Part shown: one piece after another, positions 18,122 through 26,517 of the stretch
Layout of the letters: each line of letters starts with the position of its first letter
How positions within the stretch are numbered: the first letter of the stretch is position 1
NCBI GenBank assembly: GCA_902786015.1
Contig: CADAAU010000002.1
Span: 62,001 to 126,000, forward strand
Direction: 5' to 3'
Source of the DNA: an uncultured Coriobacteriaceae bacterium
Lineage (GTDB): Bacteria; Actinomycetota; Coriobacteriia; Coriobacteriales; Atopobiaceae
Length of the DNA stretch: 64,000 nt
Notes under the pieces: generated by a model
What the model was told of the DNA's origin: nothing
What the model saw: the letters and a program-made list of their open reading frames with translations, nothing else
Databases searched by the model: none
Made by a program: the position numbers and the translations under genes

Positions 18122-19543
18122 CTATTCGCGGCCGTTCCAGCAGTACGTGCATACCTTGGTGCGGTCGATTCCTATGGCCTCGAGCATGCCGTCGAGCGAT
18201 TGGAACCCCAAGGAGTCAAAGCCCATCTCTTCGCATATGGATCGGAGGAGGCATTTGCCACGCTCGGTGTGCCCGTCGGCGTATTCCTCAATGTGCTCTA
18301 TGCCCTCGTCGCCCTCCAGCTCACGAATCTTGCGTCGCGCGATAAGCTCGTACTCGGAGTTGGACCGCGAGAAGCTCAGATACTTGCACCCAAACATGAT
18401 GGGTGGGCAGGCCGACCGCATGTGGACCTCACCGGCGCCAGCGCCATACAGGAAGTCGACCGTCTCGCGCAGCTGCGTGCCTCGCACGATAGAGTCGTCC
18501 ACAAAGAGCAGGCTCTTGTCGGAGATGAGCTCGGGTACGGGAATCTGCTTCATCTTTGCCACGCGGTTGCGGACCTCTTGGTTTGATGGCATGAAGGAAC
18601 GCGGCCACGTGGGCGTGTACTTTACGAACGGGCGAGCGAATGGCTTGCCCGAGGCGGTGGCATAGCCTATGCCGTGCGGGACGCCCGAGTCGGGCACGCC
18701 CGCGACGTAGTCAACGTCTGGTAGCATGCCATGGGCGGCGTCGTCGGCCGCCATGAGCGCGCCGTTGCGGTATCGCATGACCTCTACGTTCTGTCCCTCG
18801 TAGTTGGAGTTGGGATAACCGTAGTAGACCCACAAAAACGCGCAGATGCGCATCTCGTCTCGAGCGGGCGCCAGCGTCTCGTAGCCATCGGCCGTGATGC
18901 GAACGATTTCGCCGGATCCAAGCTCGTACTCGTCTGCGTAGCCAAGCTTTCCGTAGGCAAAGCTCTCGAACGTGACGCAGTATCCATCGTCGTCGTGCCC
19001 GATGAGCACGGGTAGGCGTCCCATGCGATCGCGCGCAGCAATGAGCGATCCGTCGCGGCACATGATGAGCAGCGTAATGGACCCCTCGATGGTTTCTTGG
19101 GCATACTGGATGCCCTCGAGGATGCTTGATTGCGTGTTGATGAGGGCCGACACAAGCTCGGTTGCGTTGACTTCACCCGAACTCATGGCCATGAACTGGT
19201 GTCCTACGCCCGAGAATCTCTTGATGATTGCGTCCGCGTTGGCAATCTCGCCTACCGTGGTGATGGCAAAGACGCCAAGGTGAGAGCGTACGACGAGTGG
19301 CTGAGGGTCGGAATCGCTTATGCAACCGATGCCCGTACACCCACGAAACGTCGCAAGATCCCTTTCGAACTTGGTACGAAAAGGTGTGTTCTCTATAGAG
19401 TGTATCTCGCGGTTGAAGTTGCCGTTACCGTCGCGCATGACCATGCCCGCGCGGCGCGTGCCCAAGTGCGAATGGTAGTCCACGCCAAAGAATACGTCCA
19501 ACGTCGCGTCGCGCCGCGAAGCCGCCCCAAAAAAGGCTCCCAT
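18122..19543 (-). CDS. purF: Amidophosphoribosyltransferase homologue without obvious catalytic Cys
   Basis: 473 residues from the ATG at 19543. The N-terminal Ntn amidotransferase-like domain begins MGAFFGAASRRDATLD, with DYHSHLGTRRAGM and TGIGCISDSD. The C-terminal phosphoribosyltransferase domain carries LLFVDDSIVRGTQL (PRPP loop) and MRSACPPIMFGC. The classical enzyme starts with Cys after processing. Here Met-Gly-Ala follows, and the only Cys is the codon just before this ATG. An upstream TTG at 19618 would include it 24 residues in, but has no ribosome-binding site. Proteins starting MGGFFG exist in other anaerobes. It may use ammonia, or be a paralogue. Confidence 0.82.
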   Translation of the reverse strand: MGAFFGAASRRDATLDVFFGVDYHSHLGTRRAGMVMRDGNGNFNREIHSIENTPFRTKFERDLATFRGCTGIGCISDSDPQPLVVRSHLGVFAITTVGEIANADAIIKRFSGVGHQFMAMSSGEVNATELVSALINTQSSILEGIQYAQETIEGSITLLIMCRDGSLIAARDRMGRLPVLIGHDDDGYCVTFESFAYGKLGYADEYELGSGEIVRITADGYETLAPARDEMRICAFLWVYYGYPNSNYEGQNVEVMRYRNGALMAADDAAHGMLPDVDYVAGVPDSGVPHGIGYATASGKPFARPFVKYTPTWPRSFMPSNQEVRNRVAKMKQIPVPELISDKSLLFVDDSIVRGTQLRETVDFLYGAGAGEVHMRSACPPIMFGCKYLSFSRSNSEYELIARRKIRELEGDEGIEHIEEYADGHTERGKCLLRSICEEMGFDSLGFQSLDGMLEAIGIDRTKVCTYCWNGRE

Positions 19544-19790
19544 ACAACCCCCAAATCCTCGTGGCGTCCAGCTGTGTTCGCTCAGTCCGAGCGCATACAA
19601 GACAGTATATGCAAGCAAAGTGACAAAAATAGAGCTATCACGCTCTGTTTACAACCTCGTACTTATTTATTCATCAAAGCGGCATCCCAACGCAACAGGG
19701 ATCGTGCGCTGGCATTAGCTGGCAGCTAATGCAAATTGGGCCCGGCTCAACAATGATGGACATACGCATATTACGAAGAAAGGAGTCCTC

Positions 19791-20543
19791 ATGGCGGAGC
19801 AGGAAAATCAGGCAAAGTCGGGCCTTGCCATCGCTGGTTTGGTGCTGGGAATCGTTGCGATAGCCGGATCGTTTGTTCCCATCATCAATAACTTGTCGTT
19901 CTTTATAGCGCTGGTGGGAGCCGTTCTTGCCATCATCGCGCTGGTGGGTGCGCTACGTGGTAAGCATGGCGCAAAAGGCATGTCGATTGCTGGCGTCGTG
20001 ATCTGCGTCCTTTCGATGGTCATTGTGTTGGCAACCCAAAGCGCGTTCAAGGCTGCGCTCGATTCCGCAAAGACGGGTGGTGGCAGCAGCTCTCCGGTGA
20101 GCACCTCGCAAGCCGAGGATGCCCCGGGCGACTCCAGCGCCGTCGACTCCAAAGACGACAAGGCGGAGGAGGCGGATTTCTCGAACATGGGCGTGGGGCA
20201 ATCCGTCGACCTCAAAAATGGCCTAAGCATCACCGTCAATTCTGCCGAGCCAGGACCAGATCAGTACGACGGAACGCACACGGTCCGAGTCAGCGTTACG
20301 TACACAAACAATGGCTCGTCGAACGAGTCCTTCAACATATTTGATTGGAAGGCCGTCGACGAGAACGGTGTAGAGAAGGGCAGCACGTACGTCATGGATG
20401 ACGGCGACCGACTCGAATCCGGAAAGCTCAACCCCGGCGGCACCGTTACGGGCAACGTGTATTTTGAGGGCGATCCCGTCAAAGTTCTTTACTACTCGAA
20501 TCTTTTGCAGACCGAGTCGCAGGTCGCCTGGAACATCAAATAG
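19791..20543 (+). CDS. DUF4190/DUF4352 membrane-anchored protein
   Basis: 250 residues, AAAGGAG upstream of the ATG. Three hydrophobic segments fill residues 10-85 (LAIAGLVLGIVAI, then a loop with RGKHGAKGMSIAGVV), which is the DUF4190 pattern. A Ser/Asp-rich linker follows, then a beta-rich DUF4352 domain (SVDLKNGLSITVNSAEP, VRVSVTYTNNGSS, LNPGGTVTGNVYFEG). The C-terminal domain should be outside the cell. Function is unknown; DUF4352 domains resemble immunoglobulin-like folds in surface lipoproteins. Confidence 0.85.
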   Translation: MAEQENQAKSGLAIAGLVLGIVAIAGSFVPIINNLSFFIALVGAVLAIIALVGALRGKHGAKGMSIAGVVICVLSMVIVLATQSAFKAALDSAKTGGGSSSPVSTSQAEDAPGDSSAVDSKDDKAEEADFSNMGVGQSVDLKNGLSITVNSAEPGPDQYDGTHTVRVSVTYTNNGSSNESFNIFDWKAVDENGVEKGSTYVMDDGDRLESGKLNPGGTVTGNVYFEGDPVKVLYYSNLLQTESQVAWNIK

Positions 20544-20844
20544 CTCCCTTCCCCTTGGCTGCCACAGGGTGGCCGTAGCTTTTTGGGACATCCCGAACGG
20601 CGCTTTGCCACTCGGGGTGTCCCACTTTTGGAACGGAGGCCCTGGGAACTCCGTCCCGGTCGGACTGTCTGCAAGCGACGGGGTACTTCCCTTTGCTTGA
20701 GCATCCCATGGGCTGGCCCAGGCGCGCGGGTAAGGCAAAGGAGGGTGTCCCCATCGCTTGTCACGTGCTCACAACCTTTGGATAGCGCAAACGAACATGC
20801 CTCGGCTTGCGGTATGCTTGTGGGCACCGAGAACAGGAGGCAGC
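20544..20844. other. Intergenic region
   Basis: Besides the terminator, the 301-base gap holds GGAACGGAG/GGGAACTCCGT (20630-20655) and a decayed copy of the GGGGATACTCCC/AAGCGATGGGGA palindrome (GGCAAAGGAGGGTGTCCCCA near 20726-20745). I see no gene. Confidence 0.4.
20585..20629 (+). terminator. Intrinsic terminator after the DUF4190 gene
   Basis: GGGACATCCCGA (20585-20596) pairs with TCGGGGTGTCCC (20612-20623), with one G-T wobble. ACTTTTGG follows. It lies 42 bases after the stop codon. Confidence 0.55.
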
Positions 20845-21486
20845 ATGGATACCAGCTTCATTACCATCAACACGCACAGCTCGATTCGCCTCGAGGCCAA
20901 GCAAGGGACCGTGATATACGTCGATCCGTATGGGTTCAAGACGGAGCCCCATGACGCGGACCTCGTCCTTGTTACGCACACGCACTTCGATCACCTCTCG
21001 CCTGAGGACATCGCGAAGGTCGGTACGGACCGCACCGTCTTTGTCCTGCCTGCAAGCGCCAAGTCCGACTTTGTTTCTGCTGGGTTTGCGCAGAAGGACG
21101 CCACCTTCCTTGTTCCCGGCGAGTGCGCAACGCCCCTTCCCGGAATCGAGGTCCAGGCCGTTCCCGCGTACAACGTCTCGAAGGCATTCCACCCAAAGAA
21201 GAACGCATGGGTGGGGTACGTGATCCAGATGGACGACGTGCGCGTCTACGTTGCGGGCGATACCGACGACCTGCCCGAGAATCGCTCCATCGACTGTGAC
21301 GTGGCCCTGGTGCCTGCGGGCGGAACGTACACCATGGATGCTCGCGAGGCGGCCGCATTCGTGAACGCGCTGCGACCTGCGGTCGCGATTCCCGAGCACT
21401 ACGGGACCGTGGCCGGCTCGCCCGGTGACGGCAAGACGTTCGCTTCGCTCGTCGACCCCTCAATCGAGGTCGTCTTTAAGCTGTAG
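20845..21486 (+). CDS. Metallo-beta-lactamase-fold metal-dependent hydrolase (UPF0173 type)
   Basis: 213 residues from the ATG at 20845 with AGGAGG upstream. The metal motif is VTHTHFDHLS (HxHxDH). YVAGDTDD supplies the bridging Asp, and IPEHYGT a C-terminal His. The short length, early HSS(I/F)xI start and GTVAGSP end match the small UlaG-like/UPF0173 hydrolases. The substrate is unknown; an RNA or phosphodiester substrate is not implied. It stands alone between two repeat-rich gaps. Confidence 0.88.
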   Translation: MDTSFITINTHSSIRLEAKQGTVIYVDPYGFKTEPHDADLVLVTHTHFDHLSPEDIAKVGTDRTVFVLPASAKSDFVSAGFAQKDATFLVPGECATPLPGIEVQAVPAYNVSKAFHPKKNAWVGYVIQMDDVRVYVAGDTDDLPENRSIDCDVALVPAGGTYTMDAREAAAFVNALRPAVAIPEHYGTVAGSPGDGKTFASLVDPSIEVVFKL

Positions 21487-21517
21487 GGCGCATGCGCGGG
21501 GTCTCGGGCGTCCTGCG

Positions 21518-23488
21518 CTATCGGAGCCATGCGGGCAGGTCGGAGGTGACGACGCGAGCGCAGACCCGAGCCCGGTCGAGCGAGAGCACCGCCCGCGCCT
21601 CGTAGTCTCCGTCTCCAAGGTCTGCGAGCACGACCGCGCGATCTATGGTGCTCGGATCGCGGGACGCGAGCGGCAACAAAAGCCGGAGCTCCTCGGTCCG
21701 CGGGTCGTATGCGGGCGTGGCAACGCGATGGTTCCGTTGTGCCCTGAGCATCGCGCGTGCGATTGGGGTGTCGAGAGCTTCTCCGTAGGTCTTGCGCACC
21801 GGCCTGCTCAGGCGAACGGCGTGGGGTGCGACGAGACACAGGTGCGAGAGTGACGACACATACGTGGCGGGCTCGGGGTCCTTCTCCAAACGCGTCGTGG
21901 TCGAGAAGGACTCGAGCTGCCATGCGATGCTGTCGTCGCGTACGTCGAAGCAGGCATAAATCGGCTGTGCGTCCTTTGTAAGAAGCCCTGTGTCAAAGGC
22001 AGCGTGCTGTTTGTTGGCAGAGACCCCGATTCTTCCTTGGCTTTTGGCGCGATGGAACGTCACGAGGAAGTATTCGCGCAGGTTTTCGAGCCCTGGGCCC
22101 CACGGCTCGGGTTCGGCAAGTTGCTCGAGTTCGGGAAGCGTCTCGGCCCAAGAGCCGATGAGCGCGAATTGCGAGAACTCACGGAGAGGGCTTGTTGGAC
22201 GATAGGCGCCGGTTGGCATACCGTCGAGGTCGGTCCAAGCTCCCTCGTTGTTGGCGGGAAGTCCACCGAGGTCAACAAAGGCATCCTGCGAGATTCCGTC
22301 AAGGTGAGCAAGCTGCCAGTGCTTGCCCGATGCGGTGGGACCCTGACGGTGAAGGTGGGCGCGTACGGGCGTGCCTTCGCTTGTGGAGAGGCAACGCAAG
22401 GGATAGGCGACGCCGCGCGCGGTTTGCTCAAATGAGTTGGTGGCGCGAGCGACGGTCCAGTCCTCATCGAGCAGCGTAAGGGGATTGACGTCAAGAGGCA
22501 GCACTTCGTACAGGGCGCCAAGGACGTCCGAAGGGCACCATACCTCGCGGAAGAACGAGTGCGGTATGGGTCGTGTGGGCGCCTGGTGGGGGATAGGTCT
22601 TTGTTGTGATTCGGGCATCGGCGCGGCGTCGAATGTGGTTTGTTGCGCGGAATCCGGAGCGACTTGCGGTGCGGGCTCATACGCAATGGCCGACGCCGGC
22701 TGTGGCATGGTGATGACCTCTGACGTGGGTGCAGGCTGTTGTTGAGCTGCGGGCATCGGGGTGATTTGCTGTGCGGGAGTGGACGTTGCCTGTGCTTCGG
22801 ATGTTTGCCTTAGTAAGTCTGCGCTCTCCGAGGCCGCGTTCTCGAGTCGCTGCTTTTCGGCAGGCTTGGTCGTCGGTTGCTCCGGATCATAAGTGATCCG
22901 GAGCTCGGTGGTTGGCGCTGTTGCTTCTTTGGGGATGGCTATCGCGTCGGAAGTGGCCTTGGATTCAGGTACGGAACTCTTTGCGGAAATGGCCTGTCGG
23001 TTTGTGACGTCCTGCGGTTCCGTAGGAGCGCTTGGCGTTGGGGTGAGTGCGGGGCCGCTTCGTTCTGCTTGCGACTCAGCCTCAGCCTCGGCCCTCTCAA
23101 CATCGGGCTTCACTCGGCCCTTTGGACGTGGCTTCGCGGGTTGGATGTCCTTTGCGCCTTTCTTGCGCCTCCAAGAGCGGCGTTTTCCTGCCGCGGTAGA
23201 TGCCTTCGTGTCCTTGTCGCTCTTTGCGGCGGCGCGTTCGAGCAGCTCGTCTAACTCTGGCTGCGCGATGACGGTGGCGTATATGCGCCCGCGCTTAAAG
23301 ACCGTGAGCCGAATGAAGTCGAGCTGTTCCAAAAGCTCGCGCGTCTCGGCGCATCCCACGTCCGAGGGCATGATGTCGTCGGCCTCTAAAACCTTTTCGA
23401 CGCGTGAGAGCATCGTTTGTCGTCCGACGCCCATGGCGTCGCGCAGCAGGCGGTAGAGGTAGAGCTTGTTTCCCGGTGTCATGGGCAT
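21518..23488 (-). CDS. DUF3825-type protein with long Pro/Ala/Gln-rich linker
   Basis: 656 residues. The N-terminal 90 residues form a small helical, winged-helix-like domain (NKLYLYRLLRDAMG, then FIRLTVFKRGRIYATV). A basic stretch (RRSWRRKKGAKD) and about 200 low-complexity residues follow. The C-terminal third matches DUF3825: a helical start near ENLREYFLVTFHRA, FDTGLLTKDAQPIYACF, and LRLLLPLASR with an alternating ending to ARVVTS. DUF3825 is found with RNA-related domains in other anaerobes, but its role is not established. The start at 23488 has a weak GAGG upstream; the ATG two codons on is as likely. Confidence 0.72.
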   Translation of the reverse strand: MPMTPGNKLYLYRLLRDAMGVGRQTMLSRVEKVLEADDIMPSDVGCAETRELLEQLDFIRLTVFKRGRIYATVIAQPELDELLERAAAKSDKDTKASTAAGKRRSWRRKKGAKDIQPAKPRPKGRVKPDVERAEAEAESQAERSGPALTPTPSAPTEPQDVTNRQAISAKSSVPESKATSDAIAIPKEATAPTTELRITYDPEQPTTKPAEKQRLENAASESADLLRQTSEAQATSTPAQQITPMPAAQQQPAPTSEVITMPQPASAIAYEPAPQVAPDSAQQTTFDAAPMPESQQRPIPHQAPTRPIPHSFFREVWCPSDVLGALYEVLPLDVNPLTLLDEDWTVARATNSFEQTARGVAYPLRCLSTSEGTPVRAHLHRQGPTASGKHWQLAHLDGISQDAFVDLGGLPANNEGAWTDLDGMPTGAYRPTSPLREFSQFALIGSWAETLPELEQLAEPEPWGPGLENLREYFLVTFHRAKSQGRIGVSANKQHAAFDTGLLTKDAQPIYACFDVRDDSIAWQLESFSTTTRLEKDPEPATYVSSLSHLCLVAPHAVRLSRPVRKTYGEALDTPIARAMLRAQRNHRVATPAYDPRTEELRLLLPLASRDPSTIDRAVVLADLGDGDYEARAVLSLDRARVCARVVTSDLPAWLR

Positions 23489-23603
23489 GCGATCACGGCC
23501 TCGTTTTGAGTTGTGGTGGCTATGGGACTATAGATTACCGCATAACTTATTCCGACCACAGAAAAGCCCTCTGGCATAATGCAAACGGAGGACTCAATAA
23601 GCT

Positions 23604-23951
23604 CTTGAGTCGGTATTTCCTTTCGTACGGTGCCGGACCCCACACCAAAGGCGATCCCAGCTCAAGATCCCGTCCATGAGCTGACTTTGCGATTCGTGTG
23701 GCAGAGAAACCCGCCCATGAGCCGAGATTAACTTTCGTGTGGCGGCGAACCCCACACCAAAGGCAATCCCAGCTCAAAAACACGTATTTGAGCTGACTTT
23801 TCCTTTCGTGTGGCGATCAGCTCCACACCAAAGGCGATCCCAGCTCAAGTACCCACAGGAAAGGCGATTCCGGCTCAAGCGGGCCCCTCCTGAGCCGAGA
23901 TTGACTTTCGTGTGGCAAACCGCGCCACACCAAACGCAATCCCAGCTCAGG
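23604..23951. repeat. Array of TTGAGC/CCACAC palindromic repeats
   Basis: Four nearly complete and two half units of about 60 bases. Consensus: TTGAGCYGAGATTGACTTTC, GTGTGGC, a 6-10 base variable loop, CCACACCAAAGGC and AATCCCAGCTCAA. The two halves are imperfect inverted repeats, so each unit folds back on itself. Spacers between units are short and irregular. It lies between the divergent DUF3825 and deacetylase genes, inside a gap of 570 bases with no gene. Confidence 0.85.
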
Positions 23952-24058
23952 CGAATCTGCGCATTATGCCAAGCGTTTATCTGCGCGGCCGAATCTGTGG
24001 CATACTGTAGTGCCAACGCAAGAACCGCACCATAAACGCCACGAAGGACGTGATCTAC

Positions 24059-25378
24059 ATGCCGCGTTATCAAGCGCAAGGACCGTCGCGCGGAGCGGCG
24101 CACTTCAAGCCGGACGCTCAGCCCCACCAACACGATACGCGCCCCAAACGTCGTTCGCGCCTTCTCGGTTGCTTTATTGTGTTGCTCGTGCTGGCCCTGC
24201 TTGCGGGCGCGGGAGTCATCTTTTGGCGTCATCGGCCCGTGAGCGTAATGATGGACGGCATGCCCCACACGGTTTTCAAGCGCTCGACGCTCACGCAGCT
24301 GTACGAGGGGGAGCACCCAAGCGTCACGCCGGGCAATTTGGTCTCGGTGACCGGCAACGTGCTCGCCGAAGGCGAGGGAGACCCCTTCTCGGCCACGGTC
24401 AATGGCGTGGACGTGTCGTACGCGGAGGCATCTCAGCGTCTCTTGTGGGGAGGCGAGGACATCGTATTTAAGGATGGAGGCGACCGAATGGAGGACTACA
24501 CCTCGGAGGTCACAGTCATGAACCCCAAGCTGGAGTTCGACGTACGCGCGGGGACTCCCGAGAAGGGCTATATGGTGCAGCAGGGCACTATCCAGTACGT
24601 GAGCCAGTGGGGAAAGGCCGGTCGACATGAGGTTCGCCACGGACAGCGGTCGGGGGAGACGGGAGACGGCGAGGTCGTCGAAGAGCCGCAGAACTGCGTG
24701 GTGACCGTCCAAAACATCCATCCCGACAACGACGAGAAGCTCGTGGCGCTCACGTTTGACGATGGACCCTCCTACTACACTGACTCGTATCTAAAGATTC
24801 TTGCCGAGCACGACGTCAAGGCGACCTTCTGCATCATCGGCGAGCAGGTGTCCGACGGGCAGTCCGTCATCGCCCAGACCGCAGCCGCGGGCCACCTCAT
24901 CGCGTCACATACGTGGGATCACAAGCAGCTCACCACGCTCGATGAGGCGCAGGTCAAGCAGGAGCTGGGCGACACGGCCCAAGCGCTTGCAAACGTCCTA
25001 GGGTCGAGCGTCACGTTCCTTCGTCCGCCGTACGGCGACATCGACGAGCAGGTCTGGCTCAAGTCGGGCGGCGCCATAGCCGCCTCTATGTATTGGACGC
25101 AGGATTCCCTGGACTGGGAACGTCCCGGCGTTGACGCAATCGTGAGCAACGCCACACAATACATGGCGCCGGGCAGCGTCATCCTGATGCATGACGGCGG
25201 CGGCGATCGCAGCCAAGACCAAGAGGCGCTGCCGCGCATCATCGCGGCCTGGAAGGAAGCGGGCTATCGCTTTGTAACTATGCGGGAGCTTATGGAATCC
25301 GACAGTTCAATTGATTTAAGTGCTGTTAACATAGGGGCAATGCCCGCCGATGCCGTTTGGCCTACCGAGTTGGCGTAG
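24059..25378 (+). CDS. Membrane-anchored polysaccharide deacetylase (peptidoglycan GlcNAc deacetylase type)
   Basis: 439 residues. A basic N-terminus (RPKRRSRLL) is followed by one membrane segment (about residues 40-60), so the rest is outside. After a beta-rich middle region, the NodB domain (about 225-415) has LTFDDGPSYYTD, SHTWDHKQLTTL (metal His pair), LRPPYGDID, QDSLDW and VILMHDGGG. This order matches PgdA-type enzymes that deacetylate cell-wall N-acetylglucosamine and raise lysozyme resistance. GAAGGA precedes the ATG. A GTG three codons earlier is the alternative start. Confidence 0.9.
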   Translation: MPRYQAQGPSRGAAHFKPDAQPHQHDTRPKRRSRLLGCFIVLLVLALLAGAGVIFWRHRPVSVMMDGMPHTVFKRSTLTQLYEGEHPSVTPGNLVSVTGNVLAEGEGDPFSATVNGVDVSYAEASQRLLWGGEDIVFKDGGDRMEDYTSEVTVMNPKLEFDVRAGTPEKGYMVQQGTIQYVSQWGKAGRHEVRHGQRSGETGDGEVVEEPQNCVVTVQNIHPDNDEKLVALTFDDGPSYYTDSYLKILAEHDVKATFCIIGEQVSDGQSVIAQTAAAGHLIASHTWDHKQLTTLDEAQVKQELGDTAQALANVLGSSVTFLRPPYGDIDEQVWLKSGGAIAASMYWTQDSLDWERPGVDAIVSNATQYMAPGSVILMHDGGGDRSQDQEALPRIIAAWKEAGYRFVTMRELMESDSSIDLSAVNIGAMPADAVWPTELA

Positions 25379-25413
25379 AATAGCGCTACCATTTAGCTAC
25401 GAGAGGGGTTTGC

Positions 25414-26448
25414 GTGAGCAAGATCGTTACCTTTGGCATTCCGTGCTATAACTCTTCGGGATACATGGACAAGTGTATCCGGTCCATCCTTACAGGGGCG
25501 AACTATGCTGAAGACATCGAGATCATAATCGTTGACGATGGTTCCACGAAGGATGATACGGCGCGGAAGGCCGATGAGTGGGCCGAGCGATACCCCGAGA
25601 TCATTCGCGTGCATCACCAAGAAAACGGCGGTCACGGCATCGCCGTCCTTTCGGGCCTCAGGGAGGCGACGGGAACGTTCTACAAGGTGGTCGACTCCGA
25701 CGACTGGCTCGACGCCGACGCCCTGGCGACCCTGCTCGCAAAGATGCGCGCCACGGAAGCGGCGGGCGACAAGGTCGACCTCTTCATCACCAACTATGTG
25801 TACGAGCACACGGTGGACGACACGCGCAACGTGGTGCGCTATGGCAGCGTCTTGCCCGAGAACCGCATCTTTGAATGGAGCGAAATCGGTCACTTCCTCA
25901 TGACACAGAACCTGCTGATGCATGCCCTGTGCTATCGCACCTCGACCTTGCGCGCGGTAAATCTCAACCTGCCTGCGCATACGTTCTACGTCGACAACAT
26001 CTACGCCTGGGTACCGCTGCCCCATTGCAAAAAGATCTGCTATTACAACGTGGACCTGTATCGTTATTACATCGGGCGCGAAGACCAGTCGGTCAACGAG
26101 AAGGTCATGGCGGGCCGCATCGATCAGCAGCTACGCATCACGCGCATCATGATGGAGGCGTACCACCTGTACGAAGACATTCATCCCGTGCAGCTGCGGA
26201 GCTACATGGTGAACTACTTCGTGATCATGACTGCGATTTGCTCGGTGTTCTCGCGCCTGTCCGACCGTCCCGATGCCATGGACGAGCTCGAGCGCTTCTG
26301 GAGCGACCTGCACGACTACGATCGCCGCATGTGGAGGCGCTGCCGCCTGGGCATCATAGGCCAAGGCAGCAACCTGCCCGGCAGGCTTGGCCGCAGGACC
26401 ACCATCGGCCTGTATCGTCTCGCCGACAAGGTCGTCAAGTTCAACTAG
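25414..26448 (+). CDS. Family 2 glycosyltransferase
   Basis: 344 residues from a GTG with GAGAGGGG upstream, 35 bases after the deacetylase gene, so probably the same operon. GT-A fold: VTFGIPCYNSSGYMDKCI, IIIVDDGSTKDDT, and the DxD motif in KVVDSDDWLD. No membrane segment is obvious. The pairing with a wall-modifying deacetylase suggests work on a surface polysaccharide. The sugar is unknown. Confidence 0.9.
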   Translation: MSKIVTFGIPCYNSSGYMDKCIRSILTGANYAEDIEIIIVDDGSTKDDTARKADEWAERYPEIIRVHHQENGGHGIAVLSGLREATGTFYKVVDSDDWLDADALATLLAKMRATEAAGDKVDLFITNYVYEHTVDDTRNVVRYGSVLPENRIFEWSEIGHFLMTQNLLMHALCYRTSTLRAVNLNLPAHTFYVDNIYAWVPLPHCKKICYYNVDLYRYYIGREDQSVNEKVMAGRIDQQLRITRIMMEAYHLYEDIHPVQLRSYMVNYFVIMTAICSVFSRLSDRPDAMDELERFWSDLHDYDRRMWRRCRLGIIGQGSNLPGRLGRRTTIGLYRLADKVVKFN

Positions 26449-26450
26449 CG

Positions 26451-26477
26451 AAACGATGGGGATACTCCCTATCGTTT
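26451..26477. repeat. Short GGGGATACTCCC palindrome after the glycosyltransferase
   Basis: AAACGATGGG-gatact-CCCTATCGTTT directly follows the glycosyltransferase stop. It folds into a 10-base stem and ends with GATATT. It is a short member of the family with the long perfect copy at 39410. Confidence 0.7.
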
Positions 26478-26517
26478 GATATTATTGCGGGTGCAGGGAG
26501 GCGGCCCGGCCGAGGAC

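Noticed and set aside
23604-23951. CRISPR array.
   Set aside because: The units are palindromic and imperfect, about 60 bases long, with irregular or no spacers, and no cas gene is near.
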